Source: Trogon surrucura (Eukaryota > Chordata > Aves > Trogoniformes > Trogonidae). From it: a stretch of 64,000 nucleotides of DNA. A program made the position numbers and the translations under genes. Under the pieces are notes generated by a model that did no database searches, had not been told where the DNA came from, and saw nothing but the letters and a program-made list of their open reading frames with translations. The stretch lies in contig CM036622.1 of NCBI GenBank assembly GCA_020746105.1, positions 14,613,987 to 14,677,986 of the forward strand. Reading direction: 5' to 3'. Shown here piece by piece: positions 1-11,791 of the stretch; positions within the stretch are counted from its first letter, which is position 1, and each line of letters opens with the position of its first letter.

Positions 1-3000
1 CTTACCCCTGATTTGCAGCTACTGTCATCATTGCTATATGTGATTGATATGTCTGTCTTCATAGATTTGGAATCTGATACTGACACTAATAAACAGCTTA
101 AAGTGGCTGATAATTTTAGAAGGGACTAAAAAAATTGTAGGGGACTCTTTTTTGGGGCTCCCCCCCAAATTGCAGCTTTGTACCTTGGGAAAGGCGGCAT
201 GGCTTTGCCAGTTTGCATTTTGTTTTGACATACCAGTGTTGTGGAAGAGTCTGTTCACTGGAGTTAATGGTAGAAATCAGGGAGAACAAAATAAACAAAC
301 TACTCCCCCTCCCCAACCCTGATGATTTTGAAGTAAAAAATGAGCTGTCCTGCACTGGAGCATCCTCAGAGCAACACTTAAGCTAGTTTCACAAGGCTTG
401 TTACATATTTGCTGGTCGTTATTCATTTAAAGACATGATTCAAAATATAGCCCTCTTACAATATTGTTGTTCTGAGGAGATAAAGACTAGGTATGAAATC
501 ACTCTATCGTTTAGATCTCTTTCCTCTCTTGCTGTTTCGGGAGGACAGGGGATGCCTTTAAGACACCAGGAGAAAGTTAGCCTTGTTTTAACTGAGAAGC
601 AGCAGAATGAATTGGCAGGTTAGGCATGAGTTACACGCATCACCTCTGTTTGCTTCATTTTGCTGTGTTGTGTGGTGCTTTGGAAGTAGAAAGAGGTAAT
701 CAGGTTTGCTTTTAAAAAATGAACTGGGACAAATCAGCATAGGAAATAAGTCAGTAGCAGGAGTGATATTTTACAGGCTGTCTCTTCTCTCAGCCTTCCC
801 TCTTTAGATAGTTGCAGAGAAAAAGTGCAAGGGACTAGGCAGAGGGTGAAGTTTATCATGTTCTATTATTTTAAAGCCTTTTCATTTTATCTATTGTATG
901 TCTACTAATATACTTGAAAATGTCAGTATCTTAAGAGATGACCAAAAAGTATTTCCCCATAGATGCTGAACCTTTAAGAGAGTACAATCCACTGTTTACT
1001 GTTTTGTAAACAGTTATAATATGAAGGCTTCTTTTGTATACCTGGGCATGGTATCTGGAAGCTAGAATTCAACAAAATATCCAGAATAACAATTTACTGT
1101 AGTGGGCTATAACATAAAACAAACCGCTCCAAAAACTGCAGCTGAGAATTCATGAAATCAACGTGGAATTAAATGTTTAGGAAATCATTAAAAAAAAAGC
1201 ATCCTAACTCTCAGAAAAACAGATTAGATCTGATTAGCTGATTAGATCTGGCCAATACCTATGTGTTTTTACAGGGAATGTAGGGCCCTCCCTTGCCTTG
1301 ATATTTTAAAGAATGAGCTATGACACCATGTGAAGGAGAACTTATTTGACATTAACAGCTGATATTTTATACAGTTTTTGGTCTAAGAGAAAGAATTTCA
1401 TAACCAACTTAGTCTAGTTTTCCTTCAGACTGAGCTGGCTAAAAACACGCTTTGTCAGTGATACGCCACAACTCATATCACAGCAGTGATATGCACATCT
1501 CTCCTCAGACACAACTCCTGTATCTTTAATACCAGATGCAGTTCATAACTATCTCAGTGTTATGAAAGATTTCTTTATATATGCAGCACCATTCTCAAGA
1601 GAAAAAAATCCATTTTAAAAGACACGGAAAGTAATTTTTTTTTAGCTCCCACTATCTGAAAGACAGCTGATTTCTGAATCAGAACTTTCCAAGGGCAATT
1701 TCCATGTTCCGAGATGTATGTGGAATTAGAGAGGAAAAAAGGGTGATGGAACTAATAATCTACTGGATTATTGTTTTATGTCTTAAAAATAAAAATATGT
1801 CACTGCAAAGAACTGTACAGCACACTGTGTGAATAGTCCTTTTAATGCTTTTTTAATACTATGTTGATATAGTAATTGCACTCACTTATCTTGAGGCTAC
1901 CGTAATCTGTTGTGCATTGAACTTGGAGTATGTGCTCAGCACTCTAAGGGCAGAAAAACTGATTAAAAAGTATATGGATTATTTACTCAAGGAAAGTTGT
2001 TTGAGGGAAAGGTCTATTTATGAAGCATTTCCATTAAGGGAGAGATGAAGTGATAGCCTCTGCCTCTTGTAATTTTAACAAGATAGTCTCTTCACTTTTT
2101 TTGCATTCATTGACAATGCATTCACTGGAGGTAACCACTGTTGTTTCCTCTTCCTACTACACTAACAATATTTCCCCTAACATAATCCACCAACTTTGCA
2201 ACACCCACCTCTCTAGCCTGTGATTTTGCCTTTCATGGCATATTAAGAAGTTTGTTGAAGCAGTTTATTTGTCCAAAGCTTGCTGTTACAGCTGTAGGTA
2301 TGAGAAGTTTCCAAGGGTTTATTCTTGTCAGACTTATATCCCTTCATCAAGTGTGATGCGGTTGTCCAGCAGTATGCGATACCTGTTAGCAGTAGACACA
2401 GTTGTCAAATGGACACTAACTTCCTCGAGCTCAACAGGATTTTAATGTCTTTGGCTTTCTTTAGGCTAATATAGAGATCTTTGTGGGAAATAGCTCTATC
2501 CTGACTGTGGTGAATTGTATCAGTGGATTTCCCATAGACAGCAAGGAAGAAGAATGGGCGAAGACAAAATGAATAAGGTTCGGTTTTCCTTTCTGGTAGA
2601 AACACTTCACAGCTTGAATAGCACATCAAGTGCTATCAGAAAGGCAAATGGGCAGCAGAATTTACTTGATGTCTGTTGCGATTATATGTCTGAATGCAAG
2701 ATACTTATATCTACTTTCTTGTAATACCATTCTGTGTGCACTCTTCTTCAATGAAGAGATTAAATTATCAAATTAGTGCTATTAACATAGCCTGCATAGG
2801 TACTTTAAGGTATCTAAACAGCATTATTCTACTAAAGCATGAAAGGCTCAACAAATATCAAAAAATCCTCTCCAAGAGATAGGTATTTTTTTATTAGTGG
2901 AATTATCCATGTAATTAGCTTTGCAATCTATCCAGATTTCTTCATGTTAACATCTTTTAAATAAGTGCCAGCTGAATGCTGTCAATACCAAAGGCATGTT

Positions 3001-6000
3001 GTGTCTTAAACAATAGGCACAGATACGTCTTATTAGCAATTACAACAGGAAAAGTGACATATGTGATTTTATTATAATAATTATTAAAATTAGCTATACT
3101 TTCAGAATGAGAATGTTTATGTCACTAATGCAAATACAGCACAACTTTTATTCTTCCATTCCCACATGATTTTGCCAGGAAATATGTGAGAGATTTGAAA
3201 GTTGAATATAATCGTGTACCTTTTCAAACACTTTGTTACATGAATAATTGCTGAGGTGATGGTGAAACCCTGAAGTCATTGGGAAATGTACGGACGTACA
3301 GTCTAAGAGGCAAAGAAATGTGTGTTGCTTTATTTTTAAATTGATATGGTTTTACATTACAAGTGTCTTTTCTTCATTGCATCCATGATGCAGTTCACCT
3401 CAAAGAAGTTTGAATACATTTCCTTATGTGACACAATGGACACAGCAGAGGAAACATAATTAAAATGATTGAGGAAAATGTGCACTTATGAACCCAATTT
3501 TTAGCTCAATTAGGTCAGTGAAGTTTTGAAGTCTAGTGACAGATAATGCCATTTGAGTCAGTGGACTTTGCTGAGACACCAAGTGCACTAAAAAGGTCAC
3601 TTTTCTCAGTGCAGAGCGAATTGCACCAGATTCTCTCAAGTAGTTTACTTCATATTAATTTTATTTAATTACAAAACTTTTTATGCCTTGTAATGAATAG
3701 ATCTGAGCTGCGAGTGGGAGGTGGTGTTTCTTGCCTCATTTACAGGCTGGACTTACAGGCTGTCACTTACTAGTTGAGAAGTACCATATTTACGAGTTGA
3801 TTAGCCTTCCGAGGGAAATGCTACAAGTATGAATAATGAGTTACGAAACTTCCTATTCAAAGTACTTGCAAATACTCTAAATGCCAATCATCCTCTGACA
3901 GGAGATTAAAAAAATCAGTGCTCCTCTGCATTTTCCTTACTGTATCCTTTTCTCCCTCTCTGAATGACCAAAGATCCTGCCACCATTTCCTCTGCTCAGT
4001 TAGGATAGGGAATGGCAAACTGGTTTAATTTCCTTATTTCCAGGAAAATGCTGAGGCTAAAAAACAACTATACATCATGTTTCTCTTTAGTTTCTATTAT
4101 TTATGCATGTGTCCAAATCTTGGCCTACCTCTTGGGAAATGAATCTCTAAGAGTTTGTAGGAGTTGATACCATTTACTCATAAAACTGAATTATAAGACT
4201 ATATGGCTTTGCCAGGTGCTTAAATAAGCTCCTTCCATACTTCCCTGCCAGTGCATTTCAGCCGCGATTTCTAACATCTCCAGTTTTCCTGTCCTGGGCT
4301 ACTTACAAACCAAGGCTGCCAATTAAAAGTTAGTAAAATGATTATAATTTGAAACTCTTCCAATAAAAGCAGAGGGCTTCACTAAGAGTCAGTGCAATAA
4401 TGATGGGATAAACCAAATGCTTTTAGTTACATCCGTGTACAAATATTCAGCTCGGTGAAATTGGATGGAACTCAGTGGGGTTACAGCAGCGCTGATCTCT
4501 TTTTGTGTATGGTAAACTTTTGGGGGGCACATACTGTACACATTATTAAGGCAGCCATAAATTCTCCTGTGCTGTGGTAAATATGCAATAAGTATCCGTG
4601 CGTGCTCTGCATTTCTAGTATAAATATTAACAATATTTTTTATCTTGTGCTTCATAATTTGCAAATATTTACATGGTGGACTAGCATACATTTAATAGGT
4701 CAAAAGAGATGCTGCAAGGACAGCATCCAAAAAAGAGTTTCATTGGAAGACCAAAATCCTATAATTTCTCTTTCAAAGCAAATTACTTCAAGGAATAAAC
4801 AGCCAAACATTATTGCTTTCCATCTTTGTTTAAATAATAACAATGCTATCAATTCATGGTAAGAAAAAGAAAATAAGGACCTTCCAGCCTCAGGAAAAAA
4901 ACATGGATTTTTAGTTCCTTTTACAATTCAGTCTGGCTCTGTATATGTTTTGGAATGCAGCTAAATTGTACATTTGAAAAGGTGCCACAATTCAGGTATT
5001 ATGAAGTATTTCTGTCTGTCAGATCTTTGCAGAGACAGAGACTTGTTTGGCCTTTATCAGATGTGTAGTGTAATCAGAATAGTATAATAAAGCATGTAGT
5101 CTGTTTTCTGATGAAACTTCTCAGGGACTGTAATAACAGCATTATATATAGGTACATATGATCTCAAGGTTTCATTGCCAAGTAGCCTGTAGATGTACTC
5201 CAAACATATAAAATATCTGCAGAATAGTTATTTCTGTAGACTTATGCCAAGAAGATTGTAGATACCTTCTTTTTGTGGTTCCTCACACTTCATGTTTTAA
5301 GATGGTTTTAAGATGCTAGAATACTTGCTTACAGTATTGGAAAAAGAGCAAAGAAACTTAATTTAGGTCACTTTTCAGGCGTTTTATCTTTGTTCATTTT
5401 GTTTCCAGATAACCAAGATAACTCTGCTTATGCTCTGAAGATCTGTCCAAAGTGCAAAGGAAAGCTACTGCTGCTGTTCTAGATGGAGTCCTTGCTGCAA
5501 TCAGAGAGCACCTTTGCAATACCATCAGTGCAAATCCTGCTGAGCCTCTTCTGTGTCTTGCCAATAGGTCTATTGGAACTAAATTGATAAGGAATGTGTT
5601 AGGACCAGCAAAGAGGGGCGTTTCTCATGACAAGCTTAGTGATGAGCAGAGCAGCAGCAAGTACATTGCAGCAATAAACCTAGCAATAGCATCCTTTGTC
5701 CTAGTCCTAGACTGCTAATAAATGAAAGCTCTTCTAGCAGACATTTCTGCTCACCTTTAAAGATTTTGACTACATGTTCTGATAGCATGGGAAATAGGAA
5801 CTACAGAAGGTCATTTGGTAATCAATATGCCTTAAGCAGATCTCAGCACTGCAATTAACATGTTACTGTACAGATCAAATGAAGATGATCTGTTCAGCCC
5901 CACAACCAGCTCTGGACAACCACCACAGAGACAATGCCTGAGATTTATACAATGTTTAAATGGGAAGAAAGTGAGTGAAAACACTGGGGCCCTTTTGATA

Positions 6001-7295
6001 TGTTATTAGTCAATTCACTAGACGGATCCTATTCTATCTGGGTGAAAGGAATCAATGATACATTTAATTAGAAGGTTATTGCTTTTGTGAGAGGACTTGC
6101 AGAAAGAATTACAATTCTCAAAAGATGTGTTCAGTGTTCTTCATAGGGCACACAGTGCCACTTTATATACTGAAGTCTCACAAGTGAAGGCATCTTTCCT
6201 TCAAATGTGGACAGTTACATATCCGTGCAGATAAGTGACCTGATTTTCAGGGGTGGGTGCTGACTTCTTTTGAAGTTTACAGGTCCTCATCGCCTGTGGA
6301 AAATAGGCCAATTATATAAAAGCCTAAATATAGATTTTGGTGCTTGACTTCAGGCTGCCAAGATTTACAATTTTGGCTTTAATAAATAAAACAGACTTTC
6401 TAAGCTGAAAGCATGTCAGTAAACTTGGCTCTAGCTAGACAAACATTGACTGGATTACAGCAACAAAATGTGCATCTTTTGGGTTCATTCCACAAATGCT
6501 AAATGTCTTAAAAAAATCTCAGCAGAAACAAGAGGATGAATTCTGAAACTAAACTTCAGGCATAAACAAAAACTGTCTTTTGTATTATTTCTTTCACCAC
6601 ATTGGTCATTATACAGAAAAATGTTTTGACAAACTATCAATGCAAATTTGTTCGTATCATGTTTATGTATATATACCTCAGAGCATAATTATCAGACACT
6701 ATCATGCAGTCAGATATGTAGCGTTATAAACTATATCCTTGCCAATGTTACCACTCTTTATACCTGGTAAGTCATTGGAAGTTAAAACCTCATACAATTC
6801 AAGACTAGACCCCACAGCTGCTGTAAATCTATGTGCTTCATGAACTTCAAAGAAGGCAGTACACTGATAGAATCCAGCTGAGTGTTTGGCCTCTAGACAT
6901 GAGTTTACTTCACATTCAGCAGCAAGAGTGAGAGCTACAGGTGGTGTAAGTCAAGCAGGTCAAATGCAAGTTAGTGGAGCAACACTGATATGTGGCAGCT
7001 GAGGAGCAAGAAGTAGATTATGGTGACAAAGATGTTTCTCATTAGCCTTTCTAAGCACTTTTTTTTTTCTTCTTAAACAAGTAAACAAATCCACATACTG
7101 AAGTAGAATGGTATTGATTTGCATTTCTTGTTTTAACAATGGCTTCTTTAATGCTACTGCATGGGTGTGACTTTACAGTTTTCGGTAAGAGAACTGGCTT
7201 TGCTGGAGAAGCAGAGTTTTCTGTGGTGCAGGGCAGAGTGGTGGAGCATTGTGAAGTAGCTTGATCTGGATGGAAGAGCAGTGACGTGATTTCCT
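1..7295. other. AT-rich unique sequence, no gene recognised
   Basis: I see no coding region, tRNA, rRNA or transposon that I can name. Open frames here are under about 105 codons and match no family I know. The block 4250-4750 is unusual in lacking any repeat signature and in holding several A/T-rich homeodomain- or octamer-like words, so it could be a conserved non-coding element, which I cannot test. At 5390-5408 a pyrimidine-rich run ends in AG and an AATAAA lies at 5717-5722; this is discussed as a weak exon candidate. Two direct copies of GATTAGATCTG lie close together near 1224-1251. Confidence 0.6.
991..1014. repeat. Short inverted repeat, 9-bp arms
   Basis: The arms 991-999 (ACTGTTTAC) and 1006-1014 (GTAAACAGT) are perfect complements around a 6-base loop. 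Arms of this length are expected a few times by chance in 64 kb, so no function is implied. Confidence 0.6.
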
Positions 7296-7315
7296 CCCCC
7301 CCCCCCCCCCCCCCC
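7296..7315. repeat. C20 homopolymer
   Basis: Twenty consecutive C residues follow a short pyrimidine lead-in. The minus strand is therefore G20, able in principle to form a G-quadruplex, and the plus strand an i-motif. The run length is also the kind of number that sequencing or assembly gets wrong. Confidence 0.9.
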
Positions 7316-8814
7316 TAAGGTAGTGGCCAGCGGTCTCTGTTTCTTTGGTGTGGAGTTATGGTTTCAAGTGCTGGATCTCTGGCTGATGTAAATTAGGTAG
7401 AACTGTTCAAAATGAGAGTGCTTTGTTGATTTAAGTTTACTGTAATGCTGTTCTGAAATGTGCTTGTTTTAGTGCTTTGTGTAAAACTCATGTAAAGGTA
7501 CACCATATAGTCTTCAAAGGAATAAACTAACTAGAGGGAGGTAGGAAGAAGTACCTAACAACTTTTTAATTAGACTTCTTTTATTTTCTTCTTTCATATT
7601 AGAGGAAGAATGTAATTGAGTGCTTTAATACGCTTGTATTAAGCTAGATAGAAGTCCAGGATTTACATCTCTATATAGGGGGATCAGCTCCAAGGGTTAT
7701 TAACAAGATAAACCATAGGAAGCTTCAGAGCTTCCGGAGTTTGAGAAAAAATTTATCATACAGGAAATAGAAAGTGATCAAGTTGTGCATAATTGCACTC
7801 TAGAAATGAATAGGAATTACTTTTGATTTGCCTGAAGGTATAGTGCCTAGGGTTGGTAGGGTCTTTTTTTCAGCTGAGTTGTGTGTTTACAGCCTTTAGG
7901 AACTGTGACCAGCTGCACTGTGAGACATTCAGGGACACAACATATTGGACTAGAGGTCTAGTTCCCAAGACGTAGAGCCAGGCTGTTACATCCTGACTAG
8001 GAGATCTTGGCTTGGGAAAGCTTTTCAGGTTATGTCACATGTGGAAGTGTGTGAGCAGGGTACTTTTTACAGTCTAGTGAAACAACATAATTCAAAAAGT
8101 ATCTTCTCTGGACTGAAAACAATGTGGGATTTCTGCAGCTCATTCATCTGTTTGTGTGTGAGAGGGGAATTCAGTGAGTTTCTGTTGCTGTATCCTCTAG
8201 CCCTGTGACAGAGCAGTATCTGTTGCCAGTGTCGAGCCCACAGCAGTCCTGATCACTGGAAGGCATTGGCAAAGCACAAAAGACCCCTCACAAACAGAAG
8301 AAGCTTTGCCATTCCTGATTATTATCTTCACATTTATTTGTTTTTTTTTTTTTTAAAAAAGTTGAGCATGAAGATTGAGTGCAGAGCGTTTAGGTGTAGA
8401 GAGCAGGAAGCAGAGGGGAGACGTGCTTCTGCAGTACTTGGTATGCATTTATGTACAAAATTCCAGGTGCTGGCACTTGGGTAGCCTCAAAAAGCTTTAT
8501 TGTTTTGTACTTCAATGTGGACACTTAGTATTGTGGCTACAACTGTTCTCATATCTGCTTTCTGTTTAAGCTGATAGCTGCTGTATATACAGCTGAAGCG
8601 GATAAGAAAGTGCATGTTAATCCTGAATCCAAAGAAGGTCTGATTTCTCTTAGGAAGCTGGCATAGTACAGTTCTCATCCCATCAAAAGGGGAGTTTTGG
8701 ATATCGATTTTGCAATGTGGTCCCATCCTTATGAAACTGAGAAAGCACAAATAACGACAGAGCTAATTATGTTGATCTGACCTCTTTCTCCTTTAAGAGA
8801 GAAATGGAGAGGGT
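7316..8814. other. Unique sequence, no gene recognised
   Basis: No coding or RNA gene is visible. A T14-A6 run lies at 8341-8360. Short open frames around 8266-8750 overlap on both strands and resemble no protein I know. Confidence 0.6.
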
Positions 8815-9003
8815 TGTCTGCGTTGTCAGGCGTTGGAACAGCCCTGCCCAGGGAAGTGGTTGAGTCACCATCCCTGGAGGTGTTTGGCTGGTAGATGTTG
8901 TGCTGAGGGACATGGTTTAGTGGTGTTGATAGGGCTAGGACAAAAGTTGGCCTCGATCTTGAAGGTCTCTTCCAACCAAAACTGTTATATGATTCTATGA
9001 TTT
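8815..9003 (+). mobile_element. CR1 LINE, 3' tail only
   Basis: This is the last roughly 190 bp of a CR1 non-LTR retrotransposon, heavily 5'-truncated. The first part matches the end of ORF2 seen in the other copies here: a stretch equivalent to '[18 protein letters not shown]' is recognisable through substitutions and indels (about 8822-8885). It then runs into the 3' untranslated region with the typical 'AAGGTCTCTTCCAACC' box (8961-8977) and ends in ATTCTATG followed by ATTTT. Its divergence from the copies at 52.7 and 60.8 kb suggests an older, different CR1 subfamily, probably the same type as the minus-strand copy at 27.3 kb. The left boundary is approximate because the 5' truncation point cannot be fixed without alignment. 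It has no coding capacity. Confidence 0.9.
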
Positions 9004-10900
9004 TAAACGGGGTTTTGATGAAAAAAGTTCACACAGGATGATACTTGCCTAGCAGCTAGGAATTTGCATGTAGATGAAGATTTTCAGGAAAGGTTTGAGA
9101 AGCTTTGAAGGTCTGGCTTTGAGGTAGGTTATAAAGAGTTTTGGTTCTTTTCTAAATGTAAAACTTTTTTTTCTGTTATCAGAAGTAGGAAAAATATACA
9201 TGCATGTATATGTGCAATTTAGAATGCATAGCTCTTCAAAATCTGTTTCTCTGACTGGTGCTTGTTGTGGGGGTGGGGAAATATCCATCACCTCTTCTAT
9301 TTACATTAGTGATACATTGTGGAAATGATTCTCCTTACCATCAAGACAGGGAGTTGTCATGAGTGTCCTGCAAAAGCAGTAATTGCATGACCTGCATTCA
9401 GGGGTTTCAGTATGTGCCCCCACAGTGTAATGTCCTGCTAGGGGTAACCAAATTTATATCTTAACTTAGAGCAGTACAAGAGCCCTCAGAGAGGGCATAA
9501 CAAAATACAACTCACCTTCCAAGGCTAATGAGCCCTGTCTGTTAATGACGCTTGTCACTGTAAGAGGCAGCGCTTTGCTGGTGTGGTGAAACAAATGCCA
9601 TATATTCACATGCGTGGCTTCCAGCTTTTCTGTTTAAAAAAGGGAAGCTAACAAATATAGGGTTGGTTTTTTTTCCTTTTTCTGTGCCTAGAGTCTTTTT
9701 TTTTTCTAGAGAAAATGAGATGCCAATGACTTTATGGTGCGATCATCACAGTGTAGTACTGTTTCTAGATCTGGAGCAGCTTATTTGCTACCAGCCTGAT
9801 GCTCTGTGGATACTCCTACTGTGTCTCTCATTCATGCCTTGGCATCACTGCACAAGCACATAGCAGTCATGGAAACACACCTGTTCCTTTCAGAGCAAGA
9901 GACACAGAATGAACAGTGATTTTTTTTCTCCTGATTCAGGAGAAGATAAGCAGCTGATTCAGTATTGTTCTAAAGGATGCACCTAAAAATGTGATTAAAT
10001 ACTTTATTGAATCAATTCTAGAGAGGGCAATTCAATTATTACATTCAAAATCAAGTATGGCATTGTTGAGACAAATACAATATAAATAGCCTCTGCGAAT
10101 TCACTAGTGATGAAAAAAGTGAAAACCTGTATTATTGCAGAAATAGGCCTAGAACTGAGATGGAGAAGAAATCTGACCCATTTTATAGCATTGCATAATA
10201 AAGCCCATCGCAGAGTGAAGGCTGGTCATGGCTCTGGCCAGCCGAGAGTAAAAGCTACAACCGCTCTCCTGTAAAGTTTCTTCATTAGCACTAATTTTCA
10301 GTCATGGGGAAGACCTTGACTTCCTGCTTGAGTGGATGGAAGCAAAGTGGCAGCTCTACTCTGCATTGCAATAGGCAGTAGTCCTTCCTCGCACTCTTGG
10401 GAAACATCTTTGTATATATGTCTTGTACTCCCTCTTGGGTAGGGAGGCTTCAAATATAACCTCTTCTGTTTGTTCTTTCTAGAGAGAAGATAAGTGCTAC
10501 TGATTCAGTTATCTGTTTCTGCCATGTACAAGTGCTGATTTTGTCTGATTAGCTGTTTTTTTTTTCTGTAAAGTATTTGAGTGTGGATGAGGTCTTGTTT
10601 GTACTCTTTTGAATTAACCATATGTTGTAGGTCCTACCTATGATTAATAACTAGTCTTTTCACAAAAATATGTGTTCTCCATATCTTTTGATCTAAACCT
10701 CTTCTTTGTGATTGACAATCTCAAGAAGTATCTTAACATAAATATTCCCCTTTTGTTGATTTGTAAGAGGCCCACAAATATTTGGTACCAGCAATGACAA
10801 ACAAATGTGTTGGGGGCAGGAATAACAAGAGCTCCTTTCCTGAATGAAGCTGTGAGGAGAAACTGTCGCGTGAAAGGTATGTGGCTGTGAGAGGCACGTA
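9004..10900. other. Unique sequence, no gene recognised
   Basis: No gene or named repeat is visible. Several short T-runs occur (around 9668-9708 and 10556-10566). The right edge is approximate because the 3' end of the following LTR is not sharply defined. Confidence 0.55.
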
Positions 10901-11530
10901 CCCCAGCTAAGCACTTGCTTGTTTCAGAGCCCTGTTAGGGACTTGCACTGAGTTTTCAGAGCCCCACTAAGGGCTTGCACTGAATTTTCAGAGCCCCATT
11001 TAAGGACTTGCACTGAGACAATTTGCAAGGTAACTAACAATAAGTAATTTATTGAAGCGACAGATACAAGGTTCGGAGTTGCCGTTGATAAATTCACTCT
11101 CTGCAATAGCGCTAATATACGATACTAATGCTAGCAAAATACTATCCCGGGTATTACACACCAAAAGGTGGAAGTGCAATTCTTACCAAGAAGGCGTCCC
11201 TGTCTTGGGTGAAGGAGAAGGAGCACAGCCCATCAACCGCCTCTTCCTCTCCTGGGGTCTTCTCCTCCCAACGACACCTACCCTCTATGCTCCTTATATA
11301 CTATCTTTCACAACCCCTGCCTCCTCCCCGGGGTGGCATTCAGCATGATTTGAGTGAAGAGTGGGTGACTATAGTCATATAGGGATATTAAGGTAAAAAT
11401 TTCCACTCTGGCCCCTGTGACCTTCAGGATTTTATTTTGCAACAACTTATCTATGTGCAAGATGGTTCACATCGTTAGTCTTCCGTGCGGCCTTGCTCCT
11501 TAGCCAAAACAGGGCCGTCCTGTCGTTACA
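10880..11530 (-). mobile_element. Endogenous retrovirus LTR (minus strand)
   Basis: Read on the minus strand, the element starts with TGTAACGACAGG at 11530, the usual TG start of an LTR. It contains a TATA-like ATATAAGG near 11297 and an AATAAA near 11055-11050, and ends near 10880-10901 after a tandem array. Just upstream of the TG (plus strand 11531-11546) lies a purine-rich tract on the minus strand, as expected for the polypurine tract before a 3' LTR. That makes this a 3' LTR with some internal sequence rather than a clean solo LTR. CpG content is visibly higher than in the flanks. The family is not assigned. The low-coordinate end is uncertain by tens of bases, and I could not identify a target-site duplication. 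Confidence 0.7.
10901..11017. repeat. Tandem array, about 32 bp x 3 plus a degraded copy
   Basis: Three units start at about 10922, 10953 and 10985. Each reads TTTCAGAGCCC, a short variable core, then a conserved CTTGCACTGA. A fourth, shortened and mutated unit precedes them at about 10901-10921. In LTR orientation the array lies downstream of the polyadenylation signal, at the 3' end of the element, where tandem repeats are less usual than in U3. Confidence 0.85.
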
Positions 11531-11696
11531 AGACTCCCTCCTTCGGCTGGTTCTGTGTAGGCCTTGTTTTCCTCCGTTCTCTGGGTCTGCACAACAGATA
11601 AGCGAACCCCTGCGTTCAGCAAGTCTGAAACCCTCAACCTAAAATATCACAGAAACCATAATGGGAATTGCCATCATTCCTTACCACGTGGGTCAC
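11531..11696 (-). mobile_element. Probable ERV internal 3' remnant with polypurine tract
   Basis: The minus strand next to the LTR reads CCGAAGGAGGGAGTCT (plus 11531-11546), which fits a polypurine tract. About 150 bp further out has LTR-like CpG content and no readable protein. It ends at the A/C-rich block. No gag, pol or env motif can be recognised. The assignment to the same provirus is an inference from adjacency. Confidence 0.5.
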
Positions 11697-11791
11697 TAAA
11701 AAAAAAAAAACAAACAACAAACCACAAACACAAAACCCCTCCAAAAAAAACCAAACACCGAAGCCAAAACCCCACAAACCAACAAAAAAAA
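11697..11791. repeat. A/C-rich low-complexity block
   Basis: The plus strand is almost entirely A and C: an A-run, then irregular AAAC, CAAA and CCAAAA units, then another A-run. It is the complement of the G/T-rich style seen at 20.2 kb. Open frames across it are low-complexity artefacts. Confidence 0.9.
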
